A stretch of DNA of 12,823 bases from assembly GCA_929200485.1 (NCBI GenBank), contig CAKMZU010000036.1:1-12823 (forward strand), read 5' to 3'. How positions within the stretch are numbered: position 1 is the stretch's first letter; each line of letters begins with the position of its first letter. The notes under the pieces were generated by a model. It made no database searches. It had not been told where the DNA came from and worked only from the letters and a program-made list of their open reading frames with translations. Made by a program: the position numbers and the translations under genes. Source of the stretch: an uncultured Gammaproteobacteria bacterium (GTDB lineage Bacteria > Pseudomonadota > Gammaproteobacteria > Pseudomonadales > DT-91). This document shows, in pieces, positions 6,647 through 12,823 of the stretch.

Positions 6647-7494
6647 TGGATTTTAAGGAAGTCATTGAAGCGCTTTACAGTACAGGAAGTTTATTACTGC
6701 TGTATTTGGCCATCTTTTTTATTGCCAACTTGTTTTATGCAAGGAAAGCCGGTGCCGATATAAAAAGACAAATTATCGACAATGATAATGCTGCAGCGGC
6801 CATTAGTTTTGCAGGCTTTTTAATAGGGCAGGGGGTTATTTTTATTGGTTCAGTTATGGGGCCTTCTCAGGGATTAATTGCTGATTTACTGGTGGTTCTA
6901 CAATACGGTGCATTGGGCATATTGTTTTTATTTATTTCACACTGGATCAACGATAAATTGATTCTCTCACGATTTTGTAACAAAACCCTGATTCAAAAAG
7001 ATCATAATATTGGCGTAGGGATTGTTCAGGCCGCGTCATTTATTGCGTCAAGTTTGATGATATCGGGTAGCCTTCAAGGTGAAGGTGGCGGAATAGAAAC
7101 AGCGTTAGCATTTTTTGTTCTGGGTCAGTTTTTTCTGGTCATTATGGGTAAGATTTACGACAAAATTACGCCATTCGATTTACAAAAAGAAGTCCTTGAA
7201 AACAATCTCGCAGCGAGTGTTTCCTTTGCCGGCAGCTTAATTGCTTTAGGGGTGATATTGGCCAAAGCAGCCTCAGGTGATTTTATCAGCTGGGAAGATA
7301 ACCTGATAAGCTTTCTAAGCTTTGCTGTCGGGGCGTGTTTGCTGTTGCCGGTTTTCCGATTTTTCTTTGATAAGTGTGTAATCCCGCAAGGAGATTTAAA
7401 TACAGAAATTGCCAGAGATAAAAATCTTGGAGCAGGCATATTGGAATTAGCCACGACAGTGATTTTTACCACTGTGCTCTGTTTTTTATTTTAG
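6646..7494 (+). CDS. yjfL: Tandem DUF350 membrane protein (double YjfL)
   Basis: This 282-residue integral membrane protein has about eight helices. E. coli YjfL and most DUF350 proteins have about 130 residues and four helices; here two copies are fused. The repeat is direct and visible: S-F-A-G at 54-57 and 193-196, and D-x-N-[IL]-G-x-G-I at 119-126 and 258-265, both with an offset of 139 residues. The Asn residues at 46-48 and 186-187 before each S-F-A-G unit are also shared. DUF350 is found beside PspA-like proteins, K+ channels and polyamine enzymes; its molecular function is not established. The ATG shares a base with the stop of the channel gene. The symbol is by family; this is a duplicated form. 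Confidence 0.88.
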   Translation: MDFKEVIEALYSTGSLLLLYLAIFFIANLFYARKAGADIKRQIIDNDNAAAAISFAGFLIGQGVIFIGSVMGPSQGLIADLLVVLQYGALGILFLFISHWINDKLILSRFCNKTLIQKDHNIGVGIVQAASFIASSLMISGSLQGEGGGIETALAFFVLGQFFLVIMGKIYDKITPFDLQKEVLENNLAASVSFAGSLIALGVILAKAASGDFISWEDNLISFLSFAVGACLLLPVFRFFFDKCVIPQGDLNTEIARDKNLGAGILELATTVIFTTVLCFLF

Positions 7495-7527
7495 GTTTTT
7501 TTATTTTAAGGCGATTTTAAGGATTTA

Positions 7528-8274
7528 ATGATGCCATACGCGTTTATTTTTGGTATTTATTGCGCTATCGGTTTGTTGTTTGCAGCGATTATGTCAGGCG
7601 ATTCGTCGGTTCGTGACATGCGATTGATTAATTCAGATAGTGGTCGGTTCGGCCCGATTCATATTGATAAGAAAAATACGATTAAAAATATCAATATCTA
7701 TAAAGATGTCTCCTTGGGAAGATGGACCTCTATTGATGTGGATGTTTTGGATGCACAAGGCACAAAGCTTTTCAGCTTTGGTGATCAACTATGGCATGAA
7801 AGTGGTTATGATTCCGACGGTGCCTGGGAAGAATCAAATCGTGAAATTGAGATTCCAATCACTTTTAGGTCACCGGGTAAGTATTATTTGGATATTCGAA
7901 CTGATACCAATGAAACGAGCCAATTGAGTATTTATGTCTCAGAAGCAACGCAACGTGGAAGCTCGATCCCTTTTGTGCTGCTGTCTATTTTAAGTTTAAT
8001 CGCCGCTTTGGTTTGTTATTATCTGTACCAACATTCGAAAAGACCAGTGAGTAAAGGGAATTTTATTACGGTGATTGCTGTACTTGGCGTCCTTTTTTTC
8101 GTGGCATTTTTCTATAGCTTTCGAGGCTATGGTTATACGGGTTATTATGGTTACCACAGAGGTCCATCGTTCTACTATTGGGGAGGGCCGAAGATTTATC
8201 ACGAGAGAAGTTACCGACATGGCAGTGTGGGGGGGATTAAACATCGTGGTGGCGGTTTTAGCAGCGGTAAGTAG
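7528..8274 (+). CDS. Membrane-anchored beta-rich protein with Tyr/Gly/His-rich tail, unknown function
   Basis: This 248-residue protein starts with a hydrophobic helix (4-22). A beta-rich region of about 100 residues follows (40-138), containing 'FSFGDQLWHESGYDSDGAWEES' (82-103) and 'SPGKYYLDI', a pattern suggesting a jelly-roll or Ig-like sandwich. Two more helices (146-167 and 179-197) are joined by a basic loop (HSKRPVSKGN), which should be cytoplasmic. That places both the beta domain and the C-terminal tail on the periplasmic side. The last 51 residues hold about 14 Gly, 9 Tyr and 4 His and end in 'HRGGGFSSGK'. I do not recognise a named family. Its place between tandem DUF350 and the aminopropyltransferase, with only 5 bp to the latter, suggests a component of the same membrane complex. 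AAGGA upstream supports the first ATG; the adjacent second ATG is equally possible. Confidence 0.75.
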   Translation: MMPYAFIFGIYCAIGLLFAAIMSGDSSVRDMRLINSDSGRFGPIHIDKKNTIKNINIYKDVSLGRWTSIDVDVLDAQGTKLFSFGDQLWHESGYDSDGAWEESNREIEIPITFRSPGKYYLDIRTDTNETSQLSIYVSEATQRGSSIPFVLLSILSLIAALVCYYLYQHSKRPVSKGNFITVIAVLGVLFFVAFFYSFRGYGYTGYYGYHRGPSFYYWGGPKIYHERSYRHGSVGGIKHRGGGFSSGK

Positions 8275-8279
8275 CGTTA

Positions 8280-9800
8280 ATGAAGCATAAAGAAACCCAT
8301 GTCCTTATCTTTGCGGTATTCATCGCAGGTCTTTGTTCTATTATCTATGAGCTGTTGATTGCAACAGCGTCTTCCTATTTTTTGGGCGATAGTATCAAGC
8401 AATTTTCAATTACCATTGGCAGCTATATGGCGGCCATGGGGATAGGTTCTTATCTATCCCGGTTTGTTGGGGATAAACAGTTACTACTAAATTTTATTCG
8501 CTTTGAGCTGGTGTTAGGGCTGATAGGCGGCCTGAGTGTGCCATTGTTGTATTTGGCATTTGCCTATACCGAGAGCTTTCAGTGGGTATCCATTGGGTTA
8601 ACCGTTGCCATCGGTATACTCATCGGTCTGGAAATACCCTTACTTAGCCGATTGATGGAAAAGCATTATCAGTTAAGTTTTAATATTTCCAATGTACTCT
8701 CAGTTGATTATTTAGGTGCATTAATTGCGACACTGATTTTTCCATTTATTTTATTGCCTGCCTTTGGCACATTTAAAACCGCGTTGTTTTTTGGTTTGGT
8801 AAACATGTCCATTGCTTTTGTGCTGTTGATATTCTTTGCGGATAAGATTGCCATCAGCCATAAGAAAATTATTTGGGGATACTCTCTGGTGGTGACGGCG
8901 TTACTTGGCTGTACTTTTATATTTTCAAGCACACTTCTGCATCACTTCAGTGATAACCTCTATAACGATCGCATTGTGTATGCAGTCGAAACACCGTATC
9001 AAAAAATCGTCATGACCAAACGAAAAGATGATTTACGATTATATTTGAATGGCAATCTACAGTTCTCGTCAACCGATGAGTACCGCTATCATGAGTCGCT
9101 AGTGCATTTGCCGTTGGCGAATGTCAGGGTGCCAAAAAATGTTCTTATGCTCGGTGGTGGTGACGGTTTAGGTGTTCGAGAGGTTTTAAAATATCCCTCG
9201 ATTGAATCCATTACGTTGGTCGATCTAGATCCTGCGATTACACATTTAGCTACCGAAAATCACTTATTATCCAAGCTTAATAAACAGAGTTTAGAAAACA
9301 CCAAGGTGACAGTCATCAATCAAGATGCCTTTACTTTTTTATTGGATAGCACTAAGAAATATCATGCGATTATCATTGATCTACCTGACCCTAATAACGC
9401 AGCGCTTGCAAGACTCTACAGTCAGGAGTTCTATCGATTAATCCGCCAAAACCTGGCGTTTGACGGGGTTTTTGTGACTCAGGCAACCAGCCCATTTTTT
9501 GCGCACAAAGCGTTTTGGACGATTTATTCATCCATTAAATCAGGTGGATTTGCCTATGCTGTGCCATATCATGTGAATGTGCCATCTTTTGGTGATTGGG
9601 GGTTTATCATGGCCTCACAAAGGCCGTTAGATCTTAAGCAGCTTGATTTGATTGATCAAACGCAATTTGTTTCAGATCAAGTGACTGAATCAATGACAGT
9701 GTTTGCTAAAGATAGGGGCTTTGTTGCCATGCCATCAAGCACCATTGATCATCCTTTAGTGTTAAATCATTATCTTAAAGGCTTTAAAGAGTGGGATTAA
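8280..9800 (+). CDS. Polyamine aminopropyltransferase (spermidine synthase-like) with N-terminal membrane domain
   Basis: This 506-residue protein has about seven membrane helices in residues 8-218, then a complete spermidine-synthase-type fold (about 225-500; soluble SpeE is about 290). Visible motifs are D-E-Y-x-Y-H-E (266-272), the nucleotide loop G-G-G-D-G (292-296) followed by R-E, V-D-L-D (314-317), D-A-F (349-351), I-I-D-L-P-D-P (365-371) with the catalytic-type Asp367 and Asp370, Y-S-Q-E-F-Y (380-385) and F-G-D-W-G-F (437-442). Family members move the aminopropyl group of decarboxylated S-adenosylmethionine to a diamine. V-D-L-D replaces the usual V-E-[IL]-D and L-P-D-P replaces the usual S-x-D-P, so substrate choice may differ. 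No S-adenosylmethionine decarboxylase (speD) is in the window. This is the last gene of the cluster. The gene name speE is avoided because the architecture differs. Confidence 0.9.
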   Translation: MKHKETHVLIFAVFIAGLCSIIYELLIATASSYFLGDSIKQFSITIGSYMAAMGIGSYLSRFVGDKQLLLNFIRFELVLGLIGGLSVPLLYLAFAYTESFQWVSIGLTVAIGILIGLEIPLLSRLMEKHYQLSFNISNVLSVDYLGALIATLIFPFILLPAFGTFKTALFFGLVNMSIAFVLLIFFADKIAISHKKIIWGYSLVVTALLGCTFIFSSTLLHHFSDNLYNDRIVYAVETPYQKIVMTKRKDDLRLYLNGNLQFSSTDEYRYHESLVHLPLANVRVPKNVLMLGGGDGLGVREVLKYPSIESITLVDLDPAITHLATENHLLSKLNKQSLENTKVTVINQDAFTFLLDSTKKYHAIIIDLPDPNNAALARLYSQEFYRLIRQNLAFDGVFVTQATSPFFAHKAFWTIYSSIKSGGFAYAVPYHVNVPSFGDWGFIMASQRPLDLKQLDLIDQTQFVSDQVTESMTVFAKDRGFVAMPSSTIDHPLVLNHYLKGFKEWD

Positions 9801-9815
9801 CCATTAACCCCACTC
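9789..9815. terminator. Hairpin at the convergent ends of the aminopropyltransferase gene and a small minus-strand gene
   Basis: GAGTGGG (9789-9795) pairs perfectly with CCCACTC (9809-9815) around a 13-base loop. It spans the stop codons of both convergent genes. On the plus strand it is followed by GTTAAAATATTAAC, a second small hairpin, and on the minus strand by CTTTAAAG. Neither side has a proper T-run, so bidirectional termination is likely but not certain. Confidence 0.4.
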
Positions 9816-9973
9816 GTTAAAATATTAACCTTTACTTCATAGTTCAAGTTCATCATTTGCGGGTTTATTTTTTCATGAGATGCACTTAGTGGAACTACGT
9901 ATTCGGAATTTTTAGTCTTCGGCGTCTTTTTTAATTTGCTCATGTTTGAGCTGAGAAATTTTTCGTTAATCAT
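9797..9973 (-). CDS. Small protein of 58 residues coupled to the upstream secreted-protein gene
   Basis: On the minus strand an ATG at 9973 lies one base after the TAA (9977-9975) of the 210-residue gene and stays open for 58 codons to a TAA at 9799-9797. That stop overlaps the end of the convergent aminopropyltransferase gene by four bases. The product begins M-I-N-E-K-F-L-S-S-N, has a basic patch around residues 13-21 (K-L-K-K-T-P-K-T-K), and then a mixed soluble sequence rich in Asn, Val and Ser. There is no membrane segment. There is no Shine-Dalgarno site, so translation would rely on coupling. A shorter start at the second Met (9943) is possible. I do not recognise a family; candidate roles such as partner or immunity-like companion of the preceding protein are speculation. 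Confidence 0.45.
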   Translation of the reverse strand: MINEKFLSSNMSKLKKTPKTKNSEYVVPLSASHEKINPQMMNLNYEVKVNILTSGVNG

Positions 9974-9974
9974 T

Positions 9975-10607
9975 TTATTTTTTCGAATAATAGAGTAAAG
10001 AGCCTGTCGTTGTAAGTATGCAGTTTACCCCCGAGGTGCCAAGCAGTCTAAGAATTCCAGCGTCATAAGGAGTAACAGCTGATGTAATAACGGCAGATGA
10101 ATAGGGTATACATATATTGGTGCAAAAATCATATTGATCAGTTTTATTCATTTCAAAGATGTGATGGCAGCTGCCTTTAATGCAAAGTGCTGATGTGGCA
10201 AAGTTTCCAATGATCTGGGTTGTTGTATCGGAAAATGGACTAATTGGAAGAAATTTTAAAGCGCAACCCAGAGTCAGCGCTGCAGATTCCAACCAGCGGC
10301 TTGTTTTTTTATTGTCTTTGTTCTGCTTCAGATATTCTTCGGAGAGGTTTGGGGTAAAATTTTGATCGAAGTCTTCAACATAGCTATTTTGTGAGCTTTC
10401 AGGCTGAGAGGTAATTACTCCATTATTGCCGTTTATTTTTTTTAAGTGAAAGTGTTTGGGTATGTCTTTTAAGGTGCCATTGGAGGATTCGTCTAAGCCT
10501 GCTATGGATGAATGCGTATGAAAAAAATAAACTGAAAAGGCAAAAAGTAAAAGCAGTTGATTGATAAATCTATTGATTATTTTCCCTTTATCAGATTTCA
10601 GGTTCAT
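9975..10607 (-). CDS. Putative exported protein with six cysteines, unknown function
   Basis: This 210-residue protein has a basic N-terminus (M-N-L-K-S-D-K-G-K) followed by a hydrophobic stretch at about 14-29 and 'HTHSSIAG', consistent with a signal peptide cut near residue 36, or an uncleaved anchor. Residues 38-105 are polar, rich in Asn, Ser, Asp and Lys, and probably extended. Residues 106-210 are more compact and contain Cys at 115, 142, 147, 162, 166 and 196. These could form disulfides outside the cytoplasm: two closely spaced pairs (C-x4-C and C-x3-C) and two singles. Two moderately hydrophobic stretches (106-121, 188-205) could be membrane-active or just buried. No enzyme motif is visible and no family is recognised. 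The ribosome site is weak. The gene is followed one base later by a small ORF on the same strand. Confidence 0.6.
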   Translation of the reverse strand: MNLKSDKGKIINRFINQLLLLFAFSVYFFHTHSSIAGLDESSNGTLKDIPKHFHLKKINGNNGVITSQPESSQNSYVEDFDQNFTPNLSEEYLKQNKDNKKTSRWLESAALTLGCALKFLPISPFSDTTTQIIGNFATSALCIKGSCHHIFEMNKTDQYDFCTNICIPYSSAVITSAVTPYDAGILRLLGTSGVNCILTTTGSLLYYSKK

Positions 10608-10765
10608 TTTGATTTACTTAAAGTTTGGATATGGAGTTTTTATGACTTATTTCATCAATCAAAGTTTCAATTTTCTAGGGTTGCGTATATCTGCAAAAGA
10701 TATCGGTTGAGATACCTGATTTTGGTGAAGCGGGTTTAGTTCTAGCAAACTTTAGCCTGAATAAT

Positions 10766-10879
10766 TCATGGCAATTTTGAATGACTGGCAATTAACTGAG
10801 TGGGCCACCAAGGCATGCAGTTATTGAGATCACGAAACAGCCACTTTTGTTCTTTAATGCGGTTTTCCAATTCCCAGGC
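10766..10879 (-). pseudogene. Possible degenerate coding remnant (37 codons)
   Basis: The minus strand reads as an open stretch between two TGA stops, with protein-like composition: A-W-E-L-E-N-R-I-K-E-Q-K-W-L-F-R-D-L, then N-N-C-M-P-W-W-P-T. There are four Trp, a helix-like charged pattern and a W-W-P-T turn. It has no start codon before the first half and no continuation in any frame that I can follow, so it looks like the tail of a decayed gene rather than a working one. The parent family is not recognised, and chance cannot be excluded at this length. Confidence 0.25.
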
Positions 10880-11032
10880 TCACAATAGATCTGACTGAAA
10901 ATTTATTTTTATTGTTTCAAATATTGTTATTATAAGAGTTTGCGCCAGCCCTACATACTTTGTCATTGGTTATTCAGGCTGGGAAGCTTTCTGGAGTTTA
11001 GGATGAGCGAATAAATAACAGGATGGTATTTT

Positions 11033-11067
11033 GGTTAACTTTACCAATAAAAATTAATTGGCTAACC
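11033..11067 (-). terminator. Nested inverted repeat downstream of the HD-domain gene
   Basis: GGTTA (11033-11037) pairs with TAACC (11063-11067), and inside it CCAAT (11044-11048) pairs with ATTGG (11057-11061) around an A+T-rich loop. It lies 35 bases beyond the HD-domain gene's stop on the minus strand and is followed there by AAAATACC rather than T. A weak terminator or 3' stabiliser is possible. Confidence 0.3.
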
Positions 11068-11101
11068 TTATTAATGAAACGGCTGCAATCGACCTGGCTG
11101 A

Positions 11102-12229
11102 TCAAGAATTAGTTGACTGCTTTACTTTAGCATATTGATAACGACAACGACCTGTTTCTTTATCAAAACGTTCTTTAAATCTACTATCAATTTGTGTAAG
11201 GCGCTGCCAGCCTTCTTCTGTTAATACTCTCGGATTAACAATACGACAGCGGAGGTTTTTGAAAGTTATATCCGCCTGGTCGGGACTACTTACCTCGGTT
11301 ACGTTATACCAGGAAAATTTCAACTTATTTACCAGTGCACGCACTTCGGCATCTTTGTTTTCAAAAAACGCACTCCAAACTTCAGCATCGGTTTTGTTAT
11401 ATAGAACATCTTCTATGGTGAACTCACCCAATTCAACTAGACGACTCAGCGCTTTGGCTGTCCAAATATAAAGCATGCGCGCCCATGCAGCAGCAAATAT
11501 TTTACTGTTAAGTTCTATGCTTGCATCTGCTATAAGTCTTGCCGCCTTTTCATTCTTTAGATACCAATGTGCTGTTTTCTTATCAAAAAGCAGCGCATCC
11601 AATACCTCATTTTGTTCGGTTTGGCTCATAACCCCTCGTCGAACTGCACCTTGTAAAATATAATCAATGCGATCAGCACATAAATCAGGCAACTCTCTTT
11701 CAAGCATGGTAAACCCTTTTTTTGCTGGGTTAACGTCACATGCAGATAAACCATACCGACCAAGAATGTCGGAAAGGCCACGTTTTTTCACAAATGGAAT
11801 AAACAACGAATCATGAAAATTTGTATTTCCCGCTGAATTGTCAGAAAAAAGATAATCAGAAACATGACTGAAAACCGTGTGTGAAACATCGTGCAAAAGC
11901 CCGCTGACTTGTTCTTTATAAGAGGCATGAAATCTTCTTAAAAGATACAGCACCCCTAATGAGTGATCATAACGAGAGTAAGGCTCGTTATTTTGATCAG
12001 ATGAATCTACTAGCTGAATAACACCGTATTGGTTGATGTGTTTCAACCTTTGAAGGGACTGACTTTCAAGTAGGTCTTGAAGAAGTTTGTCTTCAGGAAA
12101 AAATAATTTTATTTCCCCGTACCAACTTGGTATCGCAGCATGATATTGACAGTGTGCATCACAAAATGACGATATTACTATGCAAACAATAATAAACCTA
12201 AAAACTAATGCAAAAAAGCAACACTTCAT
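11102..12229 (-). CDS. HD-domain phosphohydrolase with N-terminal export signal
   Basis: Using ATG 12229 (375 residues), chosen because AGG lies eight bases upstream while the in-frame TTG at 12235 is too close to it. Residues 2-22 form a hydrophobic, Cys-rich signal-like segment, with possible cleavage near 'FCDAHC'. The body shows HD-superfamily metal-binding motifs of the SAMHD1/COG1078 type: R-Y-D-H-S (His89), L-L-H-D (His113-Asp114), S-H-T-V-F-S-H (His117, His122) and A-D-R-I-D-Y (Asp186 at the place of SAMHD1 Asp311). These enzymes hydrolyse phosphate esters, often dNTPs. An exported member would be unusual, as the known dNTPases are intracellular. The C-terminal 100 residues are alpha/beta without a clear match. 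It is a single-gene unit flanked by A+T-rich gaps. HD-hydrolase class is firm; substrate and location are not. Confidence 0.82.
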   Translation of the reverse strand: MKCCFFALVFRFIIVCIVISSFCDAHCQYHAAIPSWYGEIKLFFPEDKLLQDLLESQSLQRLKHINQYGVIQLVDSSDQNNEPYSRYDHSLGVLYLLRRFHASYKEQVSGLLHDVSHTVFSHVSDYLFSDNSAGNTNFHDSLFIPFVKKRGLSDILGRYGLSACDVNPAKKGFTMLERELPDLCADRIDYILQGAVRRGVMSQTEQNEVLDALLFDKKTAHWYLKNEKAARLIADASIELNSKIFAAAWARMLYIWTAKALSRLVELGEFTIEDVLYNKTDAEVWSAFFENKDAEVRALVNKLKFSWYNVTEVSSPDQADITFKNLRCRIVNPRVLTEEGWQRLTQIDSRFKERFDKETGRCRYQYAKVKQSTNS

Positions 12230-12372
12230 CTGCAAAGCCTATATGGTAGGTTTCCCTTTAATTTCAATATCTACTTAGATAACAAGCGAAATAATCAAGA
12301 CTTTCATCCCAGATAGTCATCATTTGGCTACGATCAGGATTTATTAATAGGCAAGAGCTGTGCATTTTAATA

Positions 12373-12823
12373 TCAAAATACTAGCAAATCATAATCTAGC
12401 CAAACCTTTAGCTTATCTCTTTTTAAATGAATCTCTTGCATCAACTCTTTGTTCCCGCGGTACAAGCCATATTCGAGTGCGAAATTCAGCCCTTTGATCC
12501 CCTTGAATCCAGGAGTAAAAAAAAGAGCAAAATCGTGCTCATACTCGGATAATTTCTGCTTGTTGTTAAAACGGTCGATTATCCGGATATTAGAACCGTA
12601 GCGTAACGCATAGTTCAACCTCAAATTATGGTTTTTAAAACCTATTAATTTGTAGCTAACACCTGTCATCCAGACAGTTTCGCCACCATAATGCATGTCT
12701 TGAGCAAAGCCTCTTGTATCCACATCCCAAGTGCCGCGAATATTTTTCCCAAAATTATAATAATAAGAACCTGGCAGTGCGATTTTACCAGATTTGCCAA
12801 CAAGATGATGATCCGACTGAAAG
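12373..12823 (-). CDS. OprD-like outer-membrane porin, C-terminal part, cut by the window edge
   Basis: The minus-strand frame is open from the right edge to a TGA at 12375-12373, giving about 149 residues of the 3' end; the GTG at 12723 is internal, not a start. The sequence is a run of amphipathic beta strands: 'ALPGSYYYNF', 'TVWMTGVSYKL', 'NLRLNYALRYG', 'HDFALFFTPGF', 'GLNFALEYGLYRG' and the last strand 'LKVWLDYDLLVF', ending in Phe as the beta-signal. The order G-[IL]-K-G-L-x-[FV]-x-[LW] followed by a Tyr-Arg strand and a closing strand resembles OprD-family porins, which pass small solutes. Substrate cannot be inferred from this fragment. OprD is the best match from memory; another 16-18-stranded porin family is possible. 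Confidence 0.65.
   Translation of the reverse strand, partial: FQSDHHLVGKSGKIALPGSYYYNFGKNIRGTWDVDTRGFAQDMHYGGETVWMTGVSYKLIGFKNHNLRLNYALRYGSNIRIIDRFNNKQKLSEYEHDFALFFTPGFKGIKGLNFALEYGLYRGNKELMQEIHLKRDKLKVWLDYDLLVF

Larger units (their letters stand above)
10608..11101. other. Non-coding A+T-rich stretch of about 490 bp
   Basis: No convincing intact gene on either strand. It contains a short possible coding remnant on the minus strand (10766-10879), a nested inverted repeat at 11033-11067, and a CCAGCC (10945-10950) / GGCTGG (10977-10982) inverted pair. The stretch next to 10607 should hold the promoter of the minus-strand exported-protein gene, but I see no clear -35/-10 pair. Confidence 0.5.

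Noticed and set aside
10557..10739. Plus-strand 60-codon open frame across the start of the exported-protein gene.
   Set aside because: No ribosome site, aromatic and basic composition typical of antisense A+T-rich DNA, and it overlaps the minus-strand gene start.
10988..11010. Possible fourth copy of the REP-like element (ends in AGGATGAGCGA).
   Set aside because: Only about 16 of 23 positions match copy 3, and the 5' half is essentially unrelated, so chance similarity is not excluded.
11259..11663. Plus-strand open frames opposite the HD-domain gene.
   Set aside because: They lie antisense to well-conserved HD-family coding sequence and have no recognisable protein features.
12268..12281. 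Short palindrome TATCT-ACTT-AGATA upstream of the HD-domain gene.
   Set aside because: Five-base arms in A+T-rich DNA are expected by chance, and no good promoter hexamers can be aligned with it.
9797..12823. Right-hand region as a defined genomic island or prophage.
   Set aside because: No integrase, tRNA, direct repeats or phage genes are visible; the genes are merely poorly recognised.

Overview
The window (about 41% G+C by eye) looks like a chromosomal segment of a Gram-negative bacterium, most likely a gammaproteobacterium. It encodes outer-membrane beta-barrels, an OmpA-type lipoprotein, an OprD-like porin and a relative of the Escherichia coli yjfI-yjfJ-yjfK-yjfL gene set. It carries no rRNA, tRNA, CRISPR array or intact transposase that I can see. 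I cannot name the genus.

Left part (1-3050): the C-terminal part of a large outer-membrane beta-barrel protein enters from the left edge. It is split by a -1 frame change at a run of seven A (1624-1630), and the shifted frame ends in a typical barrel terminus. A peptidoglycan-binding OmpA-domain lipoprotein follows with a TAATG overlap. A convergent DUF4345 membrane gene lies opposite, and an inverted pair of REP-like repeats sits between the two convergent ends.

Centre (3160-9800): eight same-strand genes form one tight cluster. They encode a YjfI-like protein (DUF2170), a YjfJ-like PspA/IM30 coiled-coil protein, a YjfK-like protein (DUF2491), a small protein with two ribbon-helix-helix-like halves, a two-helix K+ channel with a cytoplasmic RCK-like region, a tandem DUF350 membrane protein (YjfL type, doubled), a membrane-anchored beta-rich protein with a Tyr/Gly/His-rich tail, and a polyamine aminopropyltransferase fused to about seven membrane helices. 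A -35-like hexamer embedded in a perfect 15-bp palindrome lies upstream. The set reads as an envelope or membrane-stress module joining a PspA-type membrane scaffold, ion conductance and polyamine chemistry. The ATP-grasp gene yjfC and yjfM, which accompany yjfIJKL in E. coli, are absent from the window.

Right part (9797-12823, all minus strand): a poorly recognisable accessory region. It holds an OprD-like porin fragment at the right edge, an HD-domain phosphohydrolase that appears to carry an export signal, a roughly 490-bp stretch with only a possible coding remnant, a Cys-containing putative secreted protein, and a 58-codon gene starting one base after the latter's stop codon.
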